DNA from: Shewanella sp. NIFS-20-20
Lineage (GTDB): Bacteria; Pseudomonadota; Gammaproteobacteria; Enterobacterales; Shewanellaceae
Direction: 5' to 3'
DNA: 64,000 nt
Assembly (NCBI RefSeq): GCF_019209865.1
Contig: NZ_JAHUTT010000015.1
Span: forward strand, 1-64,000
Positions 57,364-64,000 of the stretch are shown in pieces. Under the pieces are notes generated by a model. It searched no databases. It saw only the letters and a program-made list of their open reading frames with translations, and was not told where the DNA came from. The translations under genes and the position numbers were made by a program. Position 1 is the first letter of the stretch; each line of letters opens with the position of its first letter.

Positions 57364-57705
57364 TTAGTGCTTAGCTGTGGTTGGATAGATCGCAATATAG
57401 AGGTAGCCGTGACTGCCGAGGGTATCGGCCTCACAGGTAAAGCTAGCGTGTTGTAAGGTTATGCTGCGTTGCTGACGCGCATCGAGGTGACCCAGTGATA
57501 CTTGGTTCTCAAGTTGCTTAATGATCTCTGGGAAGGCGTCGTTGAGTAGCTGACCTTGCTCTGGGGGAAAGTTGCCGACAAAGCCTGAGCGATCCCACAG
57601 GAAGTCTAAACGACTGCCTTGCAGAATAAGCCGCGCACCAAATCGCGGCGTAATATTACGCTGTAAGCCCCATTGATAGGGTAAAGATGATTGAATCGTT
57701 GTCAT
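57364..57705 (-). CDS. CbeA/YeeU-type antitoxin (type IV)
   Basis: 113 residues. QWGLQRNITPRFGARLILQG, then HASFTCEADTLGSHGYLYIAIYPT, align line by line with E. coli CbeA/YeeU/YfjZ (WWGLPCTVTPCFGARLV; GLTCEADTLGSCGYVYLAVYPT). CbeA-type proteins bundle MreB and FtsZ filaments and counter the toxin CbtA without touching it. No intact cbtA is next to it. AAAGGAG lies 7 nt before the ATG at 57705. The frame continues upstream to 58077, but that part overlaps another gene and is not family-like. Confidence 0.85.
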   Translation of the reverse strand: MTTIQSSLPYQWGLQRNITPRFGARLILQGSRLDFLWDRSGFVGNFPPEQGQLLNDAFPEIIKQLENQVSLGHLDARQQRSITLQHASFTCEADTLGSHGYLYIAIYPTTAKH

Positions 57706-57820
57706 GCTGATACTCCTTTGAATATTTGTTGAGTTATTGATGTGTTGCTGGTGGAAGCGAGGTAACGCTATAGAGGAACAGATAAGTAGTGATGGCAGAT
57801 GTTTAATTTGGGGCATGTAT

Positions 57821-58183
57821 TTAGGTATGTACGCTCCAATTGGAGTGCTGATTACAGCCATGGTTGTAATAGATACCGTTGATTGAACGCTGCCAAACAT
57901 CGGTAGGTTGGCCATACTCATTGCAGGTACAGTGATAGCGGCAAAAACCAATCTCTTTTGGTAAATGCTCAACCAGATCTCTTGGAGAGACAAATAGCAG
58001 TGTCTTATGCAAGCTCGGGTTGGGTTTGATGATGGGTTGACCTGTCGTCTCACCTCTCTCATTAAGCGGTCTTGCAAACATCGGTAAGATCAATTCAACC
58101 ATTAATCTTCTACGCAAGTCAGGAAACGCGGCGCAAGCTTCTGCTACACACGCCTGAGAAAAACTGTCAGTAAATTCAATCAT
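57821..58183 (-). CDS. Small Cys/His-rich island protein
   Basis: 120 residues. The C-terminal 45 residues contain CRYHCTCNEYG ... YYNHGCNQHSN, a Cys/His cluster that could bind zinc. The N-terminal part is helical (SQACVAEACAAFPDLRRRLMVELILPMF). It lies between radC and cbeA, the place of yeeT in E. coli yeeRSTUV-type modules, but is not recognisably YeeT. AAGGAG 6 nt before ATG. Confidence 0.65.
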   Translation of the reverse strand: MIEFTDSFSQACVAEACAAFPDLRRRLMVELILPMFARPLNERGETTGQPIIKPNPSLHKTLLFVSPRDLVEHLPKEIGFCRYHCTCNEYGQPTDVWQRSINGIYYNHGCNQHSNWSVHT

Positions 58184-58243
58184 GCTGGACTCCTTATAGA
58201 TTTGGTAACCTGTTGGTATTCGTCATTGTTGATTACACAGTTG

Positions 58244-58720
58244 CTATAGCAAGCCGCGCTCAGCAAATGACACTGGTGTTTTACCTACCACGATATGATC
58301 GAGTACTCGCACATCGATCAATGCCAATGCATCGGTTAAACGCTTGGTGATCAGTTTGTCAGCTTGAGAGGGCTCAGCTTCACCGGATGGATGATTGTGG
58401 GCCAAGATAACCGCAGCGGCATTAACTGCTAATACGGCTTTTACTACTTCTCTGGGATAGACGCTGGCAGCATCAATGGTGCCAAAAAACAGCTCATTGA
58501 ATCCCATTAGCCGATGTTGGTTATCGAGCATCATTACTGCAAATACCTCACGCTCGTAGTTGATCATCTTGTAGGTCAAAAATTGTTTAGTTGCTTCAGG
58601 ATTAGTGAAGACATCGTCAGAAACTAACTTTTCGGCGATGATGTTGGCGGCAGTGGCTAAAACTTCATTAGGCGTTTTTGGCCAGATTACGGTGTCAGGA
58701 ACTGATGATTTAGCTGGCAT
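58244..58720 (-). CDS. RadC family (YeeS/YkfG-type) JAB-domain protein
   Basis: 158 residues. The metal motif AVILAHNHPSGEAEPSQADKLITKRL is the JAMM signature (H-x-H-P-S-G...D), preceded by MMLDNQHRLMGFNELFFGTIDAASVYPREVVKAV. The short length without the helix-hairpin-helix is that of the mobile-element RadC group, which is not the DNA-repair gene. First gene of radC - Cys/His protein - cbeA - DUF2787 on the minus strand. Confidence 0.88.
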   Translation of the reverse strand: MPAKSSVPDTVIWPKTPNEVLATAANIIAEKLVSDDVFTNPEATKQFLTYKMINYEREVFAVMMLDNQHRLMGFNELFFGTIDAASVYPREVVKAVLAVNAAAVILAHNHPSGEAEPSQADKLITKRLTDALALIDVRVLDHIVVGKTPVSFAERGLL

Positions 58721-58915
58721 TTTAAGGCTCCTTGTTTGCTTAGTTGGTCTATGTGCAGAATTGATATATATCTAAAAAAATTTTGAGTTAGATGGAAAAT
58801 TAATGAGTTATGGCGTGAGGGCTGTTGATTGTTGAGAGCAGGTTTAGGGAAGGGACTGCAAGTTAAAAAATACTGTCACTGGTTATTGAATGAGATTAAC
58901 TACCAGGACCTCATC

Positions 58916-59116
58916 ATGAAACTAATCAAACTAAAAGACGTTATTGCATCTACAGGCTTAGGACGTTCAACAATTTATAAATATATTGAAGACGGTACGT
59001 TTCCCAAAGCGGTATCACTAGGTTGTCGTGCAGTGGCTTGGGTAGAAAGTGAAATTCAAGAGTGGATATTAGAGCGGATTGAAGAACGGGATTTACAAAG
59101 TGAAAAGTCTTGCTAA
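58916..59116 (+). CDS. alpA: AlpA-family transcriptional regulator
   Basis: 66 residues from the ATG at 58916. MKLIKLKDVIASTGLGRSTIYKYIEDGTFPKAVSLGCRAVAWVESEIQEWI is the MerR-like winged helix of AlpA. In E. coli AlpA activates excision of CP4-57 through its integrase. Here it is divergent from radC and probably controls the element. The frame starts earlier (58829), but AGGA precedes only the internal ATG. Confidence 0.88.
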   Translation: MKLIKLKDVIASTGLGRSTIYKYIEDGTFPKAVSLGCRAVAWVESEIQEWILERIEERDLQSEKSC

Positions 59117-59176
59117 GTTCTGTCATAACAGCATAAATGGGGGGCCATTATCCCCCTACAGGCTTAAACACTAGAT

Positions 59177-59269
59177 TTAACTATCGTTCTCAACTGCCCA
59201 TTTGTAGCCAGCAATAACACCAAGCAGAAACAGCTCCGCTATTGGCTTTTGCATCACAAAATTAAACAT
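59177..59269 (-). CDS. Tiny hydrophobic protein, 30 residues
   Basis: Minus-strand frame MFNFVMQKPIAELFLLGVIAGYKWAVENDS, with a membrane-type core. AAGGAG lies 7 nt before the ATG. The ATG overlaps the stop region of the preceding 25-residue frame by 8 bp, so the two should be translated as a coupled pair. No family recognised. Confidence 0.5.
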   Translation of the reverse strand: MFNFVMQKPIAELFLLGVIAGYKWAVENDS

Positions 59270-59339
59270 AGTAAGACTCCTTCAAAGCTCGATAGATACC
59301 GACGCCAACCGCAAAGCCAGCAATAAATGCTATAGGCAT
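59262..59339 (-). CDS. Tiny hydrophobic protein, 25 residues
   Basis: Minus-strand frame starting MPIAFIAGFAVGVGIYRALK, ending ESYYV, one membrane helix with a Gly zipper (GFAVGVG). The ribosome site AAGGAGG 4 nt before the ATG is one of the strongest in the island, which argues that the frame is real. It overlaps the next tiny gene. Confidence 0.5.
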   Translation of the reverse strand: MPIAFIAGFAVGVGIYRALKESYYV

Positions 59340-59370
59340 AAAGCCTCCTTAATGAATCAATAGAAAGTAA

Positions 59371-59406
59371 AAAGCAGCTGGTGGGCGAAATGCCACCAGC
59401 TGCTTT
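59371..59406. terminator. Strong hairpin, probable terminator
   Basis: AAAGCAGCTGGTGG / CCACCAGCTGCTTT, a perfect 14-bp stem with an 8-nt loop. On the minus strand it is followed by TTACTTTC (after the stem's own T-run). It would isolate the tiny genes from transcripts arriving from the right. Confidence 0.7.
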
Positions 59407-59781
59407 GCTGTGCCGTTATTGGTTACAGCATAAGGATGATATAGATGTGAAATTTGTTGGGAATTTATTGGTCTTGGCGGTAAATACGCAATCTTTACAG
59501 GTTAAATCCATGTTATTTATTTCAAATGAGGTTGATTGTACTTTAAAGTAATGGACCATAAGACTATAAAATGAGGGATAAAAAGGGGAATGATTAGATG
59601 GGATTACGTCTAAAGGGGGCTTTATGAATGGAATAATATTTTTTAACTTTGCGATCAGAGATAAAGATTCTGTATAAGTTAGCATCTAAAATGTCAATGG
59701 AATGTAATTTAGAATGTTAACGTTATTTCGTTTGCCACTGTTGAATACAAATTGAAAAAATGATTGCAAGGGATAGCTGAT
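59407..59781. other. 375-bp AT-rich region without a supported gene
   Basis: One minus-strand frame of 89 residues (59416-59685) has no ribosome site, low complexity and no family pattern, so it is not called. The stretch should hold the promoter of the plus-strand operon that follows. Confidence 0.45.
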
Positions 59782-59934
59782 ATGAGCAACGACAGCAAAA
59801 TTAGACTTTTGTTATCTAGAGTATTAGGAGTGATTTTTTTTAAGAAAATGTCATTTAGAACATTTTTAAAAAATGGAGAGGGTTCTAGTCATTATTCTAT
59901 AAGTTTAAAGCATTATGGAGTAAGGGGTGGATGA
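59782..59934 (+). CDS. Short ORF coupled to the 1024-residue gene
   Basis: 50 residues (MSNDSKIRLLLSRVLGVIFF..., ending HYGVRGG). Its TGA overlaps the ATG of the next gene (ATGA, 4 bp), and AGGGA lies about 10 nt before its ATG. The arrangement suggests translational coupling or a leader peptide. Alternatively it is the displaced N-terminus of the next protein after a frameshift. Basic, with one hydrophobic stretch. No family recognised. Confidence 0.45.
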   Translation: MSNDSKIRLLLSRVLGVIFFKKMSFRTFLKNGEGSSHYSISLKHYGVRGG

Positions 59935-62900
59935 ATATGAAATCAGGCTTCTCTATAACTAAATCTTCAGAGGCTCTAGCATGGATGAAGTGCAAACCAT
60001 CTGGAGATTTATTTTTTGAATGGAATTTACGCCTATTACGCTGCTTCTTCTCTGAAGCATCTAGAGGAGAAGAGGTTTTTCTTCGCGTAGACAGAGATTT
60101 TTTCAACCAAGTTGGGCAAGATATTGGTGGAGATTCGGGGTTCTTAAATGCGGTTCGCAAAGGTCCATCAAGTGTCAAAGAACACTGCAGTTTAGTAAAA
60201 AAAGCGACAGAGCTACTCGCACAACGAACTTCTACATCAATATCTGCATTCATTAGTTACGAAGACCCAGAGGATCTTGATTCTACATATCGAGGCTTCA
60301 AAGCACCGACCTATCTACCTTATTTAGCTGCATTAGTTCGAAACTTCTCTGAGATTGGGACTGGTGGCTACTACCAAAATTTTATCGAAGAGCTGAATTT
60401 GACTAATAAATTCAATTCAGTCGATATGCATGAGCTTGAGAAGTTGTGGGAAGATTTAAAAGAGTGGTCGGAGTCTTGCGACGGAAAGTTTGGCTTTTTC
60501 CATAAGAGAAGGTTGGGTGGGTATAAAAAAATTGGTGTGCCAGCGTCGCAGAGTATTGTAAAGCAGCATGACCTAGAGCGCCTACCCCATTGCTTTTTTC
60601 AGTTGCAGCTAAAGACTGGGCAAGAATTGTCAGAAGATAAGCTGGAAGAAATTATTGGCTATGCTAAAGGCTGTGAAAATCTATTTTCTACTGGCTTTAA
60701 TCAGGCATTAGATGACTCTGAATTTGAAAGGCCGATTCGTGAGATTGTTCGTTATGCTTACTCTGACTGGGATGGCTCGATACCTAGAAAAAGTGCTGAC
60801 AATAGTTCTTCTGAGGGGGCTTACGAGCGAGGTGATAATTTAGAATTGGGAATATCGCTCGTAGTGGCTTCTCAGCACCAATTAACGCTTTCTCCGCGCT
60901 GGTTTTTGCCAGCACTTCAAGACAGTGGTTATTTCGAGCTAGAGTGTTTAGGTTTTTTTTGGACAGGGAAGTTTTGGGGGACTGAAGGTATAAGCTGTAG
61001 GGAACAAGGTTCACAAGATAACATAATCTGGCAGATTGCGGCTAAAGCAGCTCGTGATATACAACCATTTAATCTGAAATACAGTAGTACTGATGATTTG
61101 GAACCATTGAGATTATCGCTTTCATTGCCTCTTACCCCCCTATGGGTTCTTGTACCTTCTAATGACAATATAAATGGACTGCTAGAACTGAAGCCCAGTA
61201 GCCTTCCCGCGAATGGTCCTGCATATTTGCTTGCACCGCCGAAGAGTACTGAGAGCCTGAGGCAGTATGTTGTCCGAGAGCAGCCAGTAAGTGAATTTAT
61301 TGAGGCTGATGGAATTCCTGATGACTGGAAGCTTTTATGTCTCATGGATTGCTCTGGTTTAAGCGATGCGCAACGCCTTCTTCCCGATGGAAGATCGCAG
61401 GTACATTCAAAGCCCAATCCTATCCGCTTTGTCGGTGGACGGTCAGTCCAGCGTGGCTATACCCGGATGTACCTTCCGTATGATCTACCAATTATAGAAC
61501 TAGATGCTCCTGATGATAGTTGCTTACTAGGTAGCGGTGGTATTAATTTTAGTGAGGAGCAACCTAGCTTTAGTCTATCCCCAAAAAATGCATTCAATGA
61601 TAAATATCTAAAGCTAAAAAGACGTTTCCATATACGAATTCCAAGTGCGAAAAGTGCTAACTATGACATTCAAGTTACCGATTCAAAAGGTAACCAACTC
61701 GGAAGGGCAAGACTAAAAGTAACAGGGCTTAGTGGTGATGTTGTACAGATCAGTGGAGATTTTTGTCTAGATCGTTTTGGCAAAGCTCAAGTCTCGCGTG
61801 ATGGGATGATCGGCGCTTTGTTAACTGGCCAAATATATGAAGAGAAAATAGAGAGTGAGCCAGAGCATTTTTTCTCTCTCGATGCCGCTGTACTTCAAGA
61901 ACGGGCGACCTTCAATTTAGAAAATAGCTGTATTTATCGAAAATTTTTAGATCGTCTCGTTCAATCTGGCAGTCTGGCTTATGGGGAGGCTAAAAACCTT
62001 CTAATGCGCCTAATTCAATCAAACGACTCTGATCTTGAGCCAATATTTGCACTTTTTGAACTTCGTCGTAGAGGATATATTGAGCTATCCACCACTAATA
62101 AGGGGAATACGGCCAGAGTTCACGCTGTTGCACCAACTCTTTATTCATTACCCGTTATGTGTTCTGGTTCTTCTGTTTGGGGGGTAGCAGGGACATTGCG
62201 GCTAGAGCATTGGCAACTAATCGCGGCAGAGCAGGATGCTTGGCATGCATACGGGGGAAATAATGAATCACTTGAGAATGGATCATGGCGTTTGGTTATA
62301 CAGGATAGTGAAAAAGCACTAGAAATTAGTAGTCGCTTAGGTTTTCAATTTGCAGCAGTTCCAGCAACTAAAATTTCTAATTGGTCAGGTGACCTTGAAG
62401 GGTTTAAGGCGCAAGTGGGAAAAAATACAATGGAGTCCATTGGCAACTCTGAAGATGAAGCAATGCGATTTATCGCGATAGAAGGCTACTTTAAAAAAAA
62501 TCCGACAGGAAAACTATCAGATATATGGGAGCTATGGAAACTTCAAGACCTTGATGTGAGATTCGATAAAATTCATGTATTAGCGAATGAAAGCCATTAT
62601 GCTTTTGTGCGTGATTCAGCATGGGCGAAGTGGCTTGCTATCAATGAGGTTGCGAAGAAATATAGTAAAACTCATCCAGAAATATATCCACCACCAATTA
62701 ATTATGACTCAAGGTCTGGGACTGTTTGGATCCCTGCGAGAGTTGGTTTACCTGTTGTGTTAGAAAGAGCCTTGGTGTTGTGCAATGGTTGTTCTCCAGA
62801 AGTTATTTACCTACAACAAAAAAAGGACATGGTTGGGGAAAACAGAGTGTTGCTTGTTAATTCATTAACTGGAGCGTTAGTTCTTTCAAGTAATATTTTT

Positions 62901-63005
62901 TACGCCCAGATGGCGCAAGGCCGTTGGCTTGCGTACCCCAATGTTCCAGAACAAGTTGCCCGTGTTATAGCACAAAAGCTTGGTGCTGCTCTCGACATCG
63001 GTTAG
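59931..63005 (+). CDS. Large protein of unknown family, candidate defence partner (DruH-like by position)
   Basis: 1024 residues, no signal or membrane segment. Sequence alternates aromatic-rich and charged segments, with no Walker, nuclease, methylase or zinc motif that I can see. The end (EIYPPPINYDSRSGTVWIPARVGLPVVLERALVLCNGCSPEVIYLQQK...RWLAYPNVPEQVARVIAQKLGA) is a compact C-terminal module that looks like a protein-interaction domain. Followed after 38 bp by a large DEAD-box helicase on the same strand. In Druantia type III a large uncharacterised protein (DruH) precedes the helicase DruE. That layout is what suggests the assignment. Membership is unproven. The start could be the ATG two codons later (59937), which has AGGGG at better spacing. 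Confidence 0.7.
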   Translation: MNMKSGFSITKSSEALAWMKCKPSGDLFFEWNLRLLRCFFSEASRGEEVFLRVDRDFFNQVGQDIGGDSGFLNAVRKGPSSVKEHCSLVKKATELLAQRTSTSISAFISYEDPEDLDSTYRGFKAPTYLPYLAALVRNFSEIGTGGYYQNFIEELNLTNKFNSVDMHELEKLWEDLKEWSESCDGKFGFFHKRRLGGYKKIGVPASQSIVKQHDLERLPHCFFQLQLKTGQELSEDKLEEIIGYAKGCENLFSTGFNQALDDSEFERPIREIVRYAYSDWDGSIPRKSADNSSSEGAYERGDNLELGISLVVASQHQLTLSPRWFLPALQDSGYFELECLGFFWTGKFWGTEGISCREQGSQDNIIWQIAAKAARDIQPFNLKYSSTDDLEPLRLSLSLPLTPLWVLVPSNDNINGLLELKPSSLPANGPAYLLAPPKSTESLRQYVVREQPVSEFIEADGIPDDWKLLCLMDCSGLSDAQRLLPDGRSQVHSKPNPIRFVGGRSVQRGYTRMYLPYDLPIIELDAPDDSCLLGSGGINFSEEQPSFSLSPKNAFNDKYLKLKRRFHIRIPSAKSANYDIQVTDSKGNQLGRARLKVTGLSGDVVQISGDFCLDRFGKAQVSRDGMIGALLTGQIYEEKIESEPEHFFSLDAAVLQERATFNLENSCIYRKFLDRLVQSGSLAYGEAKNLLMRLIQSNDSDLEPIFALFELRRRGYIELSTTNKGNTARVHAVAPTLYSLPVMCSGSSVWGVAGTLRLEHWQLIAAEQDAWHAYGGNNESLENGSWRLVIQDSEKALEISSRLGFQFAAVPATKISNWSGDLEGFKAQVGKNTMESIGNSEDEAMRFIAIEGYFKKNPTGKLSDIWELWKLQDLDVRFDKIHVLANESHYAFVRDSAWAKWLAINEVAKKYSKTHPEIYPPPINYDSRSGTVWIPARVGLPVVLERALVLCNGCSPEVIYLQQKKDMVGENRVLLVNSLTGALVLSSNIFYAQMAQGRWLAYPNVPEQVARVIAQKLGAALDIG

Positions 63006-63043
63006 TAAGAAATAGAAATACAATATTTTATTAAGGAATTTCA

Positions 63044-64000
63044 ATGAAGGATCCAATAGGCGCATTTCAAACTTTTCAAGATGGAATTAAGCGCTATATC
63101 ACTTCAGCATTCGGTACTAACTCAGATAGCTTTGAAGAAGATCGAAAAAAGTTACTAGATCAAGACGGTGTATTGTTTCAAGTTCCATATATTGAACCAA
63201 TTACAAATTATAAGTCTGGTAAGAGGTTAACGCAGCTCGAAGAAGAAGATCTTCCTAGTTTAAATATTAAAGGTAGGGAAGCATTTAAGGCAATCGTTAA
63301 AGCTGGTCTTTTTAAAGGTGATTACCCTCTTTATTCCCACCAGCAAAACATGTTGAAGAAGTCTCTTGAAGGTAAACATTGCGTTGTTGTTACAGGTACC
63401 GGCTCTGGTAAAACTGAATCGTTTTTGCTGCCAGCTATCGCAAATATAATTCGAGAGGCAACTGCCTCTTCATCTGAGTGGTCAGAGCCTTCAAATAAAT
63501 CTCCTTTAGTCTGGACATCAGAAAATCCACCAAAGTGGAGCGATTCTAGGAAAGATTTAAGAGGAGAGAAACGTACTCCGGCTGTTAGAGCTCTTATCCT
63601 GTATCCAATGAATGCTCTAGTTGAGGATCAGGTATCAAGATTACGTCAAGCATTAGACTCGGACGAGGTGCTATCTGCATTAGATTCTCACTTAAGTCGT
63701 AATCGAATTCGTTTTGGTAGATTCAATGGTTCGACACCGATTGCTGGGCATCCTATAAAGCCCGATGGCAAAGCTAATTCAGCTAAACGTTCAGAACTTA
63801 ATGCTGAATTAAATAAGGCATTGGAAGTTTACACTGCGCTCAATCGAAAGGTTGCACTATGTATAGAACAGCTTGCTATTGTCGATGATACAGAAGATTT
63901 AGAAGCAAAAGTGCGAGCGAGACGTAATTTATCGGAAGCTAAAGAAGAAGCTAGTTTCATTCGCCGTATCTCTCCAGATGCAGCAGAAATGTTTCATAGG
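63044..64000 (+). CDS. DEAD-box helicase of the DUF1998-associated (DruE-like) group, 5' part
   Basis: 319 codons are visible, and the gene continues beyond the window. It starts MKDPIGAFQTFQDGIKRYITSAFG behind AAGGAATTTCA. The Q-motif-like YPLYSHQQNMLKKSLEGK leads into Walker A VVVTGTGSGKTESFLLPA. ALILYPMNALVEDQVSRLRQAL is motif Ia of the YprA/DruE type, where 'YPMNALVEDQ' is characteristic. Next should come the DEAH box and, further on, a DUF1998 domain. Between motifs Ia and II there is a predicted coiled-coil stretch (residues about 250-310). Enzymes of this group are found in Druantia and related defence systems. Confidence 0.82.
   Translation, partial: MKDPIGAFQTFQDGIKRYITSAFGTNSDSFEEDRKKLLDQDGVLFQVPYIEPITNYKSGKRLTQLEEEDLPSLNIKGREAFKAIVKAGLFKGDYPLYSHQQNMLKKSLEGKHCVVVTGTGSGKTESFLLPAIANIIREATASSSEWSEPSNKSPLVWTSENPPKWSDSRKDLRGEKRTPAVRALILYPMNALVEDQVSRLRQALDSDEVLSALDSHLSRNRIRFGRFNGSTPIAGHPIKPDGKANSAKRSELNAELNKALEVYTALNRKVALCIEQLAIVDDTEDLEAKVRARRNLSEAKEEASFIRRISPDAAEMFHR

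Noticed and set aside
57364..58077. Long 237-codon open frame covering cbeA and upstream DNA
   Set aside because: Only the last 113 codons match CbeA, and AAAGGAG with an ATG precedes that point. The upstream part overlaps the Cys/His-rich gene in another frame.
59416..59685. 89-codon minus-strand frame
   Set aside because: No ribosome site, no family pattern, AT-rich chance frame.
1..64000. CRISPR array
   Set aside because: No regularly spaced identical repeats of 24-40 bp were seen, and no cas gene.

Overview
The window looks like a chromosomal segment of a gammaproteobacterium, most likely Shewanella. The basis is the ppc / argE <> argCBFGH / spoT-rpoZ-gmk set, the rbsDACBKR operon, the RimK/retropepsin pair, and several DUF proteins (DUF1439, DUF3015, DUF4105, DUF2787) that I associate with this group. 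The genus is an inference from gene content and protein style. No database search was possible.

Layout. (1) 1-500: the 3' end of a ribosomal RNA operon (23S tail, 5S, tRNA-Asp) closed by a terminator. (2) 600-2000: an IS110-family element of the IS1111 type with 12-bp inverted subterminal repeats. Its transposase is broken by an in-frame TAA and has no ATG where the family normally starts. A 250-nt non-coding segment downstream of the transposase is where such elements carry their bridge RNA. (3) 2.1-18.8 kb: core metabolism. It holds cinA, a DUF1439 lipoprotein, ppc, argE divergent from argCBFGH (with ARG-box-like sites between them), an acyl-CoA synthetase, spoT, rpoZ and gmk. (4) 18.9-24.7 kb: a DUF805-like membrane protein, a nucleotidyltransferase overlapping an anomeric sugar kinase-like gene, a DUF3015 protein and a DUF4105/Lnb-like membrane protein. 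(5) 24.7-30.8 kb: the complete ribose operon rbsDACBKR with a CRP site upstream. (6) 30.9-53.2 kb: an MFS transporter, a sulfotransferase-like protein, rimK with a RimB-like protease, yjjG, a PqiA-like protein, a 1504-residue M60-like metalloprotease lipoprotein (SslE/AcfD type), a HelD helicase with an embedded degenerate nuclease-like domain, a P1-family peptidase, and a chaperone-usher fimbrial operon preceded by a LuxR-type regulator and a CRP-like site.

(7) From about 53.2 kb to the end the sequence turns AT-rich and mosaic, and reads as a genomic island of the CP4-57/P4-satellite kind. It has an unrecognised 361-residue gene, an inovirus Gp2/YfjJ-type protein, a short FimB-size tyrosine recombinase and a DUF2787 protein. 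It also has a CbeA (YeeU/YfjZ) antitoxin with no intact CbtA toxin next to it, a Cys/His-rich small protein, a RadC/YeeS-type protein, an AlpA regulator and two overlapping 25-30-residue hydrophobic ORFs. The island then opens a plus-strand operon: a 50-residue ORF, a 1024-residue protein of unknown family, and the first 319 residues of a large DEAD-box helicase that runs off the window. This last operon is the best candidate for a defence system. Its two-gene architecture resembles Druantia type III (DruH-DruE), but family membership is inferred from layout and helicase motifs only.

How the parts work together: argE-argCBFGH gives ornithine to arginine under ArgR. ppc feeds oxaloacetate and hence aspartate, which ArgG consumes. 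rbs genes import and phosphorylate ribose under CRP and RbsR. The fimbrial genes form a self-contained regulator-pilin-chaperone-usher-tip set. The island genes concern mobility, regulation and probably defence.
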